From Bacillota bacterium (GTDB lineage: Bacteria > Bacillota > Clostridia > Peptostreptococcales > Anaerovoracaceae): a DNA stretch of 64,000 bases. The stretch covers positions 18,127-82,126 of the forward strand of contig JAEZLP010000017.1 of NCBI GenBank assembly GCA_023415235.1, written 5' to 3'. The position numbers and the translations under genes are program-made. This document shows positions 15,789-23,690 of this stretch, piece after piece (position 1 is the stretch's first letter; each line of letters starts with the position of its first letter). The notes beneath the pieces were generated by a model, which did not search any database, had not been told where the DNA came from, and saw only the letters and a list, made by a program, of their open reading frames with translations.

Positions 15789-16265
15789 ATGAAAAATACG
15801 AAATTTATTATACAGGCGGCGGTCATTGCCGCTGTATATGCGTCGCTGACGATTGCTCTGATGCCCTTCAGCTATGGAGCTATGCAGATCAGAGTTTCCG
15901 AAGCATTGACGGTGCTGCCGTATTTCACGCCGGCTGCCATACCGGGGTTGTTTATCGGCTGTCTCGTCTCAAACATGGTCGGGCCTTACGGTTTGATTGA
16001 TATGGTTTTTGGAGGCAGCGCCACCCTGATTGCCGCCGTCTTTTCCTATTATCTGCGGGGCAGGCCTCTGCTGGTTCCGCTGCCGCCTGTGATTGCCAAC
16101 GGGTTGATCATCGGCCCTATGCTGTATCTTACCGGTATTTTCCCGCTCTCCCTTATCGCTTGTATTCTTTGGGTTTCACTGGGAGAGCTCATCGCCTGCT
16201 ACGCAGTTGGCTATCCGCTGCTAAGGCTTTTAAAGAATTATAAAAAGATTTTTGAGCTGCACTAA
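15789..16265 (+). CDS. queT: QueT-type S component, probable queuosine-precursor transporter
   Basis: The 158-residue protein has about five hydrophobic helices and matches the QueT family in PFSYGAMQIRVSEALTVLPYF and the Asn/Gly-rich VSNMVGPYGLIDMVFGG. QueT proteins are ECF S components thought to import preQ0/preQ1 or related bases for tRNA queuosine. It directly follows ecfT, so it is the dedicated S partner in this operon. ATG 15789 follows AAGCGAGG; the ATG at 15765 has no ribosome binding site. I looked for a preQ1 riboswitch upstream and saw none. Confidence 0.85.
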   Translation: MKNTKFIIQAAVIAAVYASLTIALMPFSYGAMQIRVSEALTVLPYFTPAAIPGLFIGCLVSNMVGPYGLIDMVFGGSATLIAAVFSYYLRGRPLLVPLPPVIANGLIIGPMLYLTGIFPLSLIACILWVSLGELIACYAVGYPLLRLLKNYKKIFELH

Positions 16266-16342
16266 TGCGGCTCAAATTTTCATATACTGTACTAACCGGC
16301 TGGGCCGGAATCAGAGAGTCTATGAAAATCAAGGGGGAGACT

Positions 16343-17620
16343 ATGCAGAAATACCTTAGATTAACGGTTATGGTTATGGCACTGTTTTCTGTATTATTAT
16401 TTTTATTGATCATAAGGCCGGATGCCGCCAGGACCACCGCAGCGGCCGATCTTACGGATTTTGCTGAAACATCGGCGGAGCATGTGGATCCTCTGAAGCC
16501 CGATATGGTCGACAGCGGCGGACAGCCAACGGACTCGGCCATCGAGGAGGAGAAGAATCCCTCGGATGTGAACAATGAGATCATAGAGCCCCAGGTCGCC
16601 TTTCAGCTGAAATACGATAAATATCCCCTGACCTATACTTATCTTCTGGTGCAGAACGAGTCCGTCAAGATCAGAAAGGGGCCGTCTGCCTCAGAAACTG
16701 TTTTGAAAGCTGCGCCAAAGAACGAGAAATTGAATTACATTGAGACTGTTGTGAAGGACGACGGGAAATGGTATCATGTCACCTGGCAGGAAAAAGACAG
16801 GCAATATTTCGGCTTTGTTCACAGCGAGGCAGTAACCAAACGGAGCTTCGAATTTGACAGGATGCATGAGACAATTCTCAGGGCGGAAAAAACAGCGGAA
16901 AAAGGTGATCTGACCTATATCAGCAATTACCACAATGGAAAGGGTTGGGCGCCGCTTTACCAGGGCGGGGAGCTGGATAAAATCGGGGGAAGAAGAAGCC
17001 AGAGCGCACCGGGATATCCTGACCCTTCCAATTTGAACGAGTTTAATTATCTTGGCGACGGAACTCTGGTCAGGGTGCTGACAACGGGCGCCCAATATAC
17101 AAGGGTCGCGCTGGTCAAGGATGAAAGGGTTTATTTCGTACCAAATAAGTACGTGGTAACACCTGCAGCGGTATCGTCGATCAGGAAAGCCATCGTAATT
17201 GACAGGGCGAATCAGAATGAAGCGGCATTTGAGAAGATTGGGCAGGAATGGAAGGTGGTCTCCTATACCCTGGCAACGACAGGCACGACGGGGAAATACC
17301 ATCAGCCGACCCCTCTGGGATATTTCTATGGGATTGAAAAAAGGGAACGGTTCTATTATTATAAGGACGGAACCACAACGATTCAGGGCTATGCGCCCTG
17401 GGCCATCCGGTTTGCAGGAGGAGCTTACCTGCATGGGGTTCCGGTCAACTACAAATACGATTCAGAAGGGAACCGCGTCGACCCCGGAAAGATCGAATAT
17501 TCCAGAACCCTTGGTACAGTGCCATTATCTCATAAATGTGTAAGAAACTATACCTCTCACGCAAAGTTTTTATATGACTGGTATACTCCGGGTGAAATGA
17601 TCGTTATCGTGATGGAATAG
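16343..17620 (+). CDS. L,D-transpeptidase with SH3-like domain, membrane-anchored
   Basis: The 425-residue protein has an N-terminal hydrophobic helix (MVMALFSVLLFLLII), a Ser/Asp/Glu-rich linker, an SH3-like segment near residues 95-155 (VQNESVKIRKGPSASETVL) and a C-terminal YkuD domain. The catalytic cysteine is near residue 399 in SHKCVRNY, preceded by YLHGVPV. The common motif is SHGCIR, so the Gly is replaced by Lys here. YkuD enzymes make 3-3 peptidoglycan cross-links or attach proteins to peptidoglycan. ATG 16343 follows GGGGGAG; an in-frame ATG at 16265 touches the queT stop and an ATG at 16322 lacks a site. Confidence 0.88.
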   Translation: MQKYLRLTVMVMALFSVLLFLLIIRPDAARTTAAADLTDFAETSAEHVDPLKPDMVDSGGQPTDSAIEEEKNPSDVNNEIIEPQVAFQLKYDKYPLTYTYLLVQNESVKIRKGPSASETVLKAAPKNEKLNYIETVVKDDGKWYHVTWQEKDRQYFGFVHSEAVTKRSFEFDRMHETILRAEKTAEKGDLTYISNYHNGKGWAPLYQGGELDKIGGRRSQSAPGYPDPSNLNEFNYLGDGTLVRVLTTGAQYTRVALVKDERVYFVPNKYVVTPAAVSSIRKAIVIDRANQNEAAFEKIGQEWKVVSYTLATTGTTGKYHQPTPLGYFYGIEKRERFYYYKDGTTTIQGYAPWAIRFAGGAYLHGVPVNYKYDSEGNRVDPGKIEYSRTLGTVPLSHKCVRNYTSHAKFLYDWYTPGEMIVIVME

Positions 17621-17657
17621 CGAGTCAGGAGAAAATCATTAGATCGGGGAGGAAATT

Positions 17658-18116
17658 ATGAATACCATCAAGGTCTATAAAAAAAAGCGAAGTCTGGAAT
17701 TCTGGCAGAACGATTCGCTGAAACGGAGCTTTAAAATATCTCTCGGGTTTTCTCCGGAGGGTCAAAAACTGAGAGACGGCGACGGACGTACGCCGGAAGG
17801 AAGATACTATATCTGCACGAAAAATAAACAGAGTAAATTCACTCTGTTTTTAGGAATCAGCTATCCCAATATCGCGGATGCAGAACGAGGTTTGCGTGAC
17901 GGGCTGATCTCCCGGGAGGAATTCAAACAGATCAAGTCGTCCATTGAGAGCGGGAAAAGGCCCTGCTGGGAGACAACGCTGGGCGGCAAAATCGGAATCC
18001 ATGGCATGGGAACCTCCCGGGACTGGACCGCAGGCTGCATCGCAATGGAGGACGAAGACATCAAATGGCTCTGGGATCATTCGGAGCTAGGTGATGCAGT
18101 GGAAATATACGAATGA
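17658..18116 (+). CDS. Small YkuD-domain L,D-transpeptidase-like protein, no signal peptide
   Basis: The 152-residue protein is almost entirely a YkuD domain: DGDGRTPEGRYYICTKN, LGISYPN, then HGMGTSRDWTAGCIAM with the catalytic Cys at residue 127. It has no N-terminal hydrophobic segment, so export is unexplained. It resembles the YafK-like branch in its SYPN segment; that branch includes enzymes acting on peptidoglycan-linked lipoprotein in Gram-negatives. Here the substrate is unknown. The gene follows the larger L,D-transpeptidase by 37 bases and precedes trmB by 21, probably in one operon. Confidence 0.85.
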   Translation: MNTIKVYKKKRSLEFWQNDSLKRSFKISLGFSPEGQKLRDGDGRTPEGRYYICTKNKQSKFTLFLGISYPNIADAERGLRDGLISREEFKQIKSSIESGKRPCWETTLGGKIGIHGMGTSRDWTAGCIAMEDEDIKWLWDHSELGDAVEIYE

Positions 18117-18137
18117 CGAAACACGAGGTATCAACAT

Positions 18138-18782
18138 ATGCGACAGAGGAAAGTAAAAAATGAAGAGGAGAGACTCGCGGAACATCATCAATATCTGGTC
18201 AGAGACCCCCGGTCCATGAAAGGGAAGTGGCAGGAGGTCTTTGACAACAATAACGGGATTTATGCGGAGCTGGGCTGCGGCAAGGGGAAATTCATCATGA
18301 CTCTGGCGGCGCAGAATCCGGACCGCAATTATATCGGTATCGAGGGAAGAGGCAGCGTCATTCTGAGGGCCTTGGAAAAAGCCACACAGGAAGGTCTCAA
18401 AAATATTATTTTTGTAAAGGAATATATCAGAGACGTTACGGAATGCTTTGAGGAAGGGGAGCTTTCCGGTATCTACCTGAATTTCAGCGACCCCTGGCCA
18501 AAGGACCGTCATGCCAAACGAAGGCTGATCCACGGCAGATATCTGGAAGGCTATCGAAGGGTGCTGAAAAAGGGATGCTGCATTGAGTTCAAGACGGATA
18601 ACCAAGGCCTTTTTTCCTTTGCGGAAGAGGAGTTTGAACGCAGCGGCATGACAATCCTGGAATCCACGGAAGACCTGCACGGTACGGATTTGCCGGCAAA
18701 GCACGTGACCACGGAGTATGAAGACAAATTCCGTTCGACCGGAATCAAAATCAATTACTGCAAGGTGCGGTGCTCTGAATAG
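18138..18782 (+). CDS. trmB: tRNA (guanine-N7-)-methyltransferase
   Basis: The 214-residue Rossmann methyltransferase makes m7G46 in the variable loop of tRNA. It shows the SAM motif AELGCGKGKFIMTLA, GIEGRGSVI, and the TrmB signature LNFSDPWPKDRHAKRRL, followed by FKTDNQGLFSF. The length is normal. It is the last gene before a bidirectional terminator. Confidence 0.95.
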   Translation: MRQRKVKNEEERLAEHHQYLVRDPRSMKGKWQEVFDNNNGIYAELGCGKGKFIMTLAAQNPDRNYIGIEGRGSVILRALEKATQEGLKNIIFVKEYIRDVTECFEEGELSGIYLNFSDPWPKDRHAKRRLIHGRYLEGYRRVLKKGCCIEFKTDNQGLFSFAEEEFERSGMTILESTEDLHGTDLPAKHVTTEYEDKFRSTGIKINYCKVRCSE

Positions 18783-18789
18783 AATAATA

Positions 18790-18820
18790 AAAAAAGACAT
18801 CCCTTGAGGATGTCTTTTGT
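18790..18820. terminator. Bidirectional terminator between trmB and the aminotransferase gene
   Basis: AAAAGACATCC (18792-18802) pairs with GGATGTCTTTT (18808-18818), with A-runs and T-runs on the outer sides, so it can serve both convergent genes. Confidence 0.9.
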
Positions 18821-18835
18821 CACCAGTCTTAAAGC

Positions 18836-20086
18836 TTAACCGTTCACCTGTTCAATGGCGCGTTTCATGATCGGAGGCAGCATTTTGCATTTTTCTTCCG
18901 ATATGGAAGCTACGGAAACCCGAAGCCCTTTCCCGACAGGAACCGTGAAAATCCCATGCGTCTGAAGCTCAAGGCCCACGCTCTCCGCATTTTCGCACGG
19001 TACAGTCACGAAGAAGCCTGCTTCAAAGGGAACCGTCGCCAAACCGGCTTCTTTGGCCGCCTTTGCAAAGGCCTTGCCCCTGGATACAAGCATTTTGCAA
19101 TACCCCTGACGTTCATGGGTAACCTTGGCAAGCAGCTCCTCATCCGCATAAATGTTGGACAAAGTGGCCATTGCGGCCCTGTTGCAGTTGGACCAGGTTC
19201 CTCTGCAGGAAAAGGCGCAGACATTTTTAAATTCCTCTGCGATTTCCTTGTCCCGGGTCATGCAGATCATGGCGCCGCTTCTCATGCCATACATGGTATA
19301 GCTTTTGGAGAGGCTGTAAGCTACGATTACAAGTATATTGGCCGGAAAATCATCCAGCAGCGGGAAGAAATTCCGATGCTCTTCCTCATCCCCTGCGTAG
19401 TCCAAATAAGCCACATCAACAAGGAGGGTTATCTTCTTGCTTTCGTCGGCCGCCGCAGACTTCAGAACTGCTACGATTTTATTCCAATCTTCCAGAGTCA
19501 AGCTATAGCCGGTGGGGTTGTGAGCGGGAGTATTCAGTATGATGACCAATCCTTCCTGTATGGAAAGAAGTTCTTTCACCTTGCTTTCGAAGGAGGACGC
19601 ATTAAAATCTCCTGCCTCGTCAAAAAGGGTATATGTTGCTATTTTTCTTTCAATATCCTGGGCGATGGTGCTGTATGGGCTCCAATACCAGTCTGAGGTA
19701 AGAACCTGATCGCCGCGTTTGGAATAGTTCTGAATTGTATTTCTGATCGCGCCCGTTCCTCCGGGTGTAGCCACTGCTTCTGTATATGATTTTGGAACAA
19801 ATTTCCCGAATGCCGCCTTCTTTATTGCTTTAATAAAATCCGGCGTCCCTGCAATCGGGGCGTAATCAGCATAATCTACAGGAGTTAAATTTTTAAGGAC
19901 TTCTACCACAGAGGAAAGGATAACCAGATTGCCGTCATCATCGAGAAGAGAACCGATCGTTGCGTTGATTACCTTGTCGGCGCCTTCACGGGCGGCCATT
20001 TCCTTTGCCTTTTGGTTGATTCCGAAAATCTTGTCCTCCACAGGTATTACCCTGCTGTTTTCCTCCGCCATCTTATATTTCGACAT
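18836..20086 (-). CDS. PLP-dependent class I/II aminotransferase, substrate unknown
   Basis: The 416-residue fold-type I enzyme carries the PLP lysine in YSLSKSYTMYGMRSG, the NTPAHNPTGYSLT motif, and a conserved Asp in LLVDVAYLDYAG. The GGTGAIRN segment forms the phosphate-binding turn. It resembles clostridial aspartate/aromatic aminotransferases, but I cannot fix the substrate. The start ATG has AGGTAGGTGAT upstream on the minus strand. It is transcribed away from lrgA; the 107-bp divergent spacer is AT-rich with several TATAAT-like boxes on both strands. Confidence 0.88.
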   Translation of the reverse strand: MSKYKMAEENSRVIPVEDKIFGINQKAKEMAAREGADKVINATIGSLLDDDGNLVILSSVVEVLKNLTPVDYADYAPIAGTPDFIKAIKKAAFGKFVPKSYTEAVATPGGTGAIRNTIQNYSKRGDQVLTSDWYWSPYSTIAQDIERKIATYTLFDEAGDFNASSFESKVKELLSIQEGLVIILNTPAHNPTGYSLTLEDWNKIVAVLKSAAADESKKITLLVDVAYLDYAGDEEEHRNFFPLLDDFPANILVIVAYSLSKSYTMYGMRSGAMICMTRDKEIAEEFKNVCAFSCRGTWSNCNRAAMATLSNIYADEELLAKVTHERQGYCKMLVSRGKAFAKAAKEAGLATVPFEAGFFVTVPCENAESVGLELQTHGIFTVPVGKGLRVSVASISEEKCKMLPPIMKRAIEQVNG

Positions 20087-20193
20087 ACTATTATCACCTA
20101 CCTTTATTAATGTATAATAGGGGTATTATAATATAAAAAGTAAAACTAGGCAAGAATTTTATTCCAGATTGAAACTCCACAGGAGAATGTGCT

Positions 20194-20577
20194 ATGATCA
20201 AACAATTACTGATTATTCTATCCGCTCTTTTCCTCGGATATGCGCTCTGTATGGGATTGAATCTCCCGATTCCGGGAAATGTGGCCGGATTCGCCCTGCT
20301 GTTTGCAGCGTTGTGTCTTGGAATTGTCAAACTCCGTCATGTTGACCGGATCAGCGATTTCATGATCCGATATCTGGCTGTTTTTTTCATTCCACCGACC
20401 GTTGGCATTATACAATATTTTGACTTGATCGGAGAACAGTTCCTGCAGATTGCGGTTCCTCTAATGCTCAGCATTCTGATCGGCTTCTTCACGGCGGCGA
20501 AGGTGACCGAACTTTGCATCGGGCTCTCTGAAAGAAAAAGAATCAGGAAAGGATTGGGTGACAGCGATGGTAAATGA
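20194..20577 (+). CDS. lrgA: CidA/LrgA family holin-like protein
   Basis: The 127-residue membrane protein has four hydrophobic helices and the family motifs NLPIPGNVAGFALLF and FFIPPTVGIIQY. LrgA and CidA proteins pair with LrgB/CidB partners and influence murein hydrolase activity, lysis or small-acid export. The downstream lrgB overlaps it by 20 bases, the usual arrangement. A basic C-terminal tail (ERKRIRKG) is cytoplasmic by the positive-inside rule. Confidence 0.92.
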   Translation: MIKQLLIILSALFLGYALCMGLNLPIPGNVAGFALLFAALCLGIVKLRHVDRISDFMIRYLAVFFIPPTVGIIQYFDLIGEQFLQIAVPLMLSILIGFFTAAKVTELCIGLSERKRIRKGLGDSDGK

Positions 20578-21262
20578 ATTATTTCAGGCAAATCCCATAT
20601 CCGGCATGCTGCTGACCATCGGCAGCTATTGGATCGGCCATATCCTGCACGAACGCACAAAGTGGACGGTTTTACAGCCGATTCTTACAGCCTCTGCGAT
20701 AATCATTGCATTTCTGATCCTCGCGGAGATTCCCTATGATATTTATCAAAATCAGAATGTGGTTTTGGTCTATTTTCTGCCGCTGACCGCAGTTGTTCTT
20801 GCCGTGCCGCTCTACCGAAATCTGGATGTGCTCAGGAAACATGCCATTCCAATCCTTGCGGGCATCATCGCCGGGACGTTCGTTACCATGGGTTCGATCA
20901 TCTGCATCGGAAAGCTGATGGGAACCAATCGGGAAATTCTGGTCTCCATGCTGCCTAAAAGTGCGACAAATCCCATCGCCATTGAAGTTTCGGGAATCAT
21001 CGGCGGGCTGCCGTCCCTCACCGTTTCCCTGGTCGTCATCACCGGTATGTTTGGAGGCATTTTGGGGCCGGAGCTCCTGAAGCTCATGAAGATCAGGAAT
21101 GAAGTTGCAAGGGGAATTGCATTGGGAAGCATGAGCCATGCCATAGGAACGGCCAGAGCCTTCAAGGAAGGAGAGATTCAGGGTTCCATGAGCAGCCTTG
21201 CCATGGCCATCGCAGGCACCCTGACAGCAGTGCTTTCCCCGGTTTTCGTATTGTTTTTATAG
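20558..21262 (+). CDS. lrgB: LrgB family membrane protein
   Basis: The 234-residue protein has about seven hydrophobic helices and the LrgB signatures PKSATNPIAIEVSGIIGGLPSL and ALGSMSHAIGTARAF (with the preceding Gly-Ile). It is the partner of the upstream lrgA. The start is either GTG 20558, which follows AGGAAAGGA by five bases, or ATG 20567; I prefer GTG on spacing. The gene overlaps the end of lrgA. Confidence 0.92.
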   Translation: MTAMVNELFQANPISGMLLTIGSYWIGHILHERTKWTVLQPILTASAIIIAFLILAEIPYDIYQNQNVVLVYFLPLTAVVLAVPLYRNLDVLRKHAIPILAGIIAGTFVTMGSIICIGKLMGTNREILVSMLPKSATNPIAIEVSGIIGGLPSLTVSLVVITGMFGGILGPELLKLMKIRNEVARGIALGSMSHAIGTARAFKEGEIQGSMSSLAMAIAGTLTAVLSPVFVLFL

Positions 21263-21330
21263 ACTCCGGAAGGATCAGAAAAAAAATCATATGTGGCCGG
21301 CAGAAAAAATGCATTTCAAAACCTCCGACG

Positions 21331-21359
21331 GTATGAATTCCGACAAAGTAGGAAATAAT
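21331..21359 (+). promoter_or_regulatory. Sigma-F-like promoter of the spoIIQ-like gene
   Basis: GTATG (21331-21335), 15 bases, then GGAAATAAT (21351-21359) fits the forespore sigma-F pattern (GHATR, N15, GGNRANANT). It lies 20 bases before the start codon. It does not look like a sigma-A promoter. Confidence 0.55.
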
Positions 21360-21378
21360 ACTGTTGGAGGTGTTTTAT

Positions 21379-22050
21379 ATGCGATTGAATAATAAAAAAC
21401 CAAATGATCGAGTAGCCGTGGCACTTGTATTATGTTTCTGCGTGGTTGCGATTGCTTCTATTTTTACAATGAGGTCAAATTTTAACGATCTTGACCTCGA
21501 TAATAATGATAAGATTAATATTGCGCAAGAGGATAACCAGGTAAAGGAGGAAGAGCAGAATGTCGTCAAGCCTGTTCCAACCGTGGACAGCACAGCAAAA
21601 AAGCCTGAAGTGATCCAGAAGCAGGATAACGCCGGAAAGAAAAGCGCTTCCTTTACAATTCCCGTGAAAGGAACTATTACAAAGGAATTTTCCAATGAAG
21701 TACCAATTTATTCCCAGACGTTAGATCAGTTTATCATTCATACCGGCATTGACATCCAGGCCCCTGCCGATACCCAGGTATTGGCGGCTGGCGACGGAAC
21801 AGTGACGAAGGTTTATAATGACGACAAGTATGGAATTACCATTGAAATATCTCACGGAAACGGAATCGTGACAAAATATTCCAACTTGAGCACGACGAAG
21901 ATGGTTGAAGAGAGTGATGTCGTTAAGAAGGGGCAGCCTATCAGCGGAATCGGAAGTTCGGCCTTATTTGAAAGTTTAGAGGCTCCGCACTTACATTTTG
22001 AGGTGTTGCAGGATGGAGTCGCAATTAATCCGAGCAATTATATAAAATAG
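21379..22050 (+). CDS. spoIIQ: M23 family peptidase, SpoIIQ-like
   Basis: The 223-residue protein has one N-terminal membrane helix (VALVLCFCVVAIASIFT), an acidic/Gln-rich linker, and a C-terminal LytM domain with HTGIDIQAP near residue 121 and HLHFEV near 205. Both zinc-ligand motifs are present, as in clostridial SpoIIQ and unlike Bacillus subtilis SpoIIQ, which lacks part of them. SpoIIQ spans the forespore membrane and docks with SpoIIIAH during engulfment. ATG 21379 follows TTGGAGGTG. The sigma-F-like promoter supports the assignment. Another envelope M23 endopeptidase is the alternative. Confidence 0.72.
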   Translation: MRLNNKKPNDRVAVALVLCFCVVAIASIFTMRSNFNDLDLDNNDKINIAQEDNQVKEEEQNVVKPVPTVDSTAKKPEVIQKQDNAGKKSASFTIPVKGTITKEFSNEVPIYSQTLDQFIIHTGIDIQAPADTQVLAAGDGTVTKVYNDDKYGITIEISHGNGIVTKYSNLSTTKMVEESDVVKKGQPISGIGSSALFESLEAPHLHFEVLQDGVAINPSNYIK

Positions 22051-22074
22051 AGCGAATCGATGAATAAAGTGGAG

Positions 22075-22112
22075 AGCCACAGATTGTCCGTGAAGGGAAT
22101 CTGTGGCTTTTT
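22075..22112 (+). terminator. Intrinsic terminator after the spoIIQ-like gene
   Basis: AGCCACAGATT (22075-22085) pairs with AATCTGTGGCT (22098-22108), followed by TTTTT. Confidence 0.9.
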
Positions 22113-22232
22113 GGCATAACGCGGCATTTTACAACTATTGTGTGATTTAAGTCTGTTATTGTAGAAATTTAACCGAATGAGTTCCGGGAAAACTGATAAA
22201 ATAGAAGCACATGGTAGAAAGGAGATACTGCT

Positions 22233-22739
22233 TTGTTGAGTAACGGTTCGGGATTAAAAATGCTGATACTGCACCTGCTGGTATCCTATACCGGATGGGT
22301 GTTAATTGATACGAAATCATTCGGATTACAGTTAATGATTGCAACAGCCATTTCTTTGTTCCTGATTATTCTCTGGCATATTGCGATCCGGAGAGCGGGA
22401 AAAGCAGGATTTTCGAACTCTGTTGTCGTTTCGCTGTATTTTACCGTTCCCAGTCTGATCTCAGGGATTTTGTATTACTATTCCTATCTGCAGCAGGATC
22501 AAACGTCATATGTTTTTTTCGACCTCATATGGTCCATCGTCAATTACCCTTTTACGTTCGGCTGTACGGTTCTGCAGATCCGGTCCCCTCTTACCGACAG
22601 CATATGGGTCCAGATAGCACTGCCTATTGCGATTATGAACCTGCTTTTGGCAGTCAGTCTGGTTGAGAGCATAGCGAAGAAAAAATCCATAATCCATAAC
22701 CCCAAGGCAATTCTTGCAGAAAACAAGCAGGACAAATAG
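22233..22739 (+). CDS. Uncharacterised membrane protein with four to five helices
   Basis: The 168-residue protein is mostly hydrophobic, with segments near residues 8-25, 32-50, 63-84, 90-110 and 125-148, and a basic C-terminal tail. I do not recognise a family. The start is TTG 22233, seven bases after AAAGGAGA (22218-22225). The gene stands alone between the spoIIQ terminator and an oppositely oriented lipoprotein gene. A small GGACG/CGTCC hairpin follows at 22756-22777. Confidence 0.7.
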   Translation: MLSNGSGLKMLILHLLVSYTGWVLIDTKSFGLQLMIATAISLFLIILWHIAIRRAGKAGFSNSVVVSLYFTVPSLISGILYYYSYLQQDQTSYVFFDLIWSIVNYPFTFGCTVLQIRSPLTDSIWVQIALPIAIMNLLLAVSLVESIAKKKSIIHNPKAILAENKQDK

Positions 22740-22796
22740 CATGAGCCAAATGAAAGGGACGTTCCAACCTGAGCGTCCTGTCTATTGCCGGTCTAA

Positions 22797-23258
22797 CTAG
22801 TTACCAATTCGGGTTTTTAATTCTAGCTCTTGGATTTCGTTATCAATTTTTATAGTAACTTTAATAATTTCATCTTTACTTACATTTAGCATATCACTTT
22901 CGAATTTAATTGTATAAGCTTTTTTTATTGTGCCATCCTCTGGAAAGCTTAAATTATAGCTCCCACCTTTTAAATTACTTTTATACGATATACTCAAGTT
23001 TTTTACACTAGACAATTCGGATATGTCACCTTTATATGCGACTGTTAATATAAATTCAAATTGCCCATCGTTTTTTACTTCATTGTCGTTTTGCTTATAA
23101 GTGCTTTCTCCTGTGACCTTATATTCTGCCTCCCAAAGGTCATTTTCTCCTTTAAAAATATAATTGTAAGTTGTGGTTTCATTAATATCTCCGTTTGAAC
23201 AACTTGTTGAAAATATACCAATTATAATAATTAAGGATATCGCTAAAATCTTTTTCAA
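22797..23258 (-). CDS. AT-rich putative lipoprotein
   Basis: The 153-residue protein starts MKKILAISLIIIIGIFSTSC, a short lipoprotein signal with Cys at residue 20. The mature part is rich in Asn, Lys, Glu and beta-type alternation, and I recognise no domain. The start codon is TTG with AGGGGG ten bases upstream. Its base composition is clearly AT-richer than the neighbouring genes (many AAA, AAT, TTA codons), and it sits next to the tRNA-Gly scar, so acquisition by transfer is plausible. Expression and function are unknown. Confidence 0.7.
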   Translation of the reverse strand: MKKILAISLIIIIGIFSTSCSNGDINETTTYNYIFKGENDLWEAEYKVTGESTYKQNDNEVKNDGQFEFILTVAYKGDISELSSVKNLSISYKSNLKGGSYNLSFPEDGTIKKAYTIKFESDMLNVSKDEIIKVTIKIDNEIQELELKTRIGN

Positions 23259-23388
23259 AATACTTAAACCCCCTAATAAAAAATCATATTAATAAGTCTG
23301 AGAACAGTGTATCATAAAAAGACTATTATTCTAGTACCATGTTAAAAATGCACAATCATTGATAATATAATAATATCGATACTTTATA

Positions 23389-23406
23389 GGAGCGGGTGAG
23401 GGGAAT
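23389..23406 (-). repeat. Copy of the tRNA-Gly 3' end, same orientation
   Basis: The 18 bases GGAGCGGGTGAGGGGAAT are identical to 23607-23624, the 3' end of the tRNA-Gly gene, and lie 218 bases away in the same orientation. This is the geometry of an attachment-site duplication left by an element that inserted at the tRNA 3' end. Confidence 0.8.
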
Positions 23407-23477
23407 TTGCATCTGCTCGATTCTCTCGCATCTGCCGTCCTGCGCCTGCCTATTCAGAAGGCTTGGACCGTCAAGCT

Positions 23478-23502
23478 AAAAACAGCATGCCATGCTGTTT
23501 TT
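23478..23502. terminator. Bidirectional terminator-like hairpin in the tRNA scar
   Basis: AAAAACAGCAT (23478-23488) and ATGCTGTTTTT (23492-23502) form a perfect 11-bp stem with a three-base loop. It is not adjacent to any gene and may be a leftover of an inserted element, or a second stop for the tRNA transcript. Confidence 0.6.
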
Positions 23503-23533
23503 CTTTTGCCGTTTTGACGCTTGACGCCCTTTC

Positions 23534-23552
23534 GGGTCCGATTCCCCTCACC
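23534..23552 (+). repeat. Inverted copy of the tRNA-Gly T arm and 3' stem
   Basis: GGGTCCGATTCCCCTCACC (19 bases) is identical to part of the tRNA-Gly sequence but runs in the opposite direction to the gene. CTGGATACG, also found in the tRNA anticodon/variable region, follows at 23556-23564, in permuted order. Confidence 0.75.
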
Positions 23553-23568
23553 ATCCTGGATACGAAAG

Positions 23569-23602
23569 AAAAAAGGAATGCCGTGAAAGACATTCCTTTT
23601 TT
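23569..23602. terminator. Terminator of tRNA-Gly
   Basis: AAAAAAGGAATG (23569-23580) pairs with CATTCCTTTTTT (23591-23602). On the minus strand it lies just after the tRNA 3' end and finishes with a T6 run. Confidence 0.85.
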
Positions 23603-23605
23603 CTT

Positions 23606-23679
23606 TGGAGCGGGTGAGGGGAATCGGACCCCCGTATCCAGCTTGGGAAGCTGGTGTTCTGCCATTGAACTACACCCGC
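23606..23679 (-). tRNA. tRNA-Gly, anticodon CCC, CCA encoded
   Basis: On the minus strand the acceptor stem GCGGGTG (5') pairs with CACCCGC, followed by discriminator T and an encoded CCA (23608-23606). The anticodon arm is CCAGC-TTCCCAA-GCTGG, giving anticodon CCC. The T arm is GGGGG-TCCGATT-CCCCT. The total is 74 bases including CCA. Confidence 0.93.
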
Positions 23680-23690
23680 ATGCATTACTT

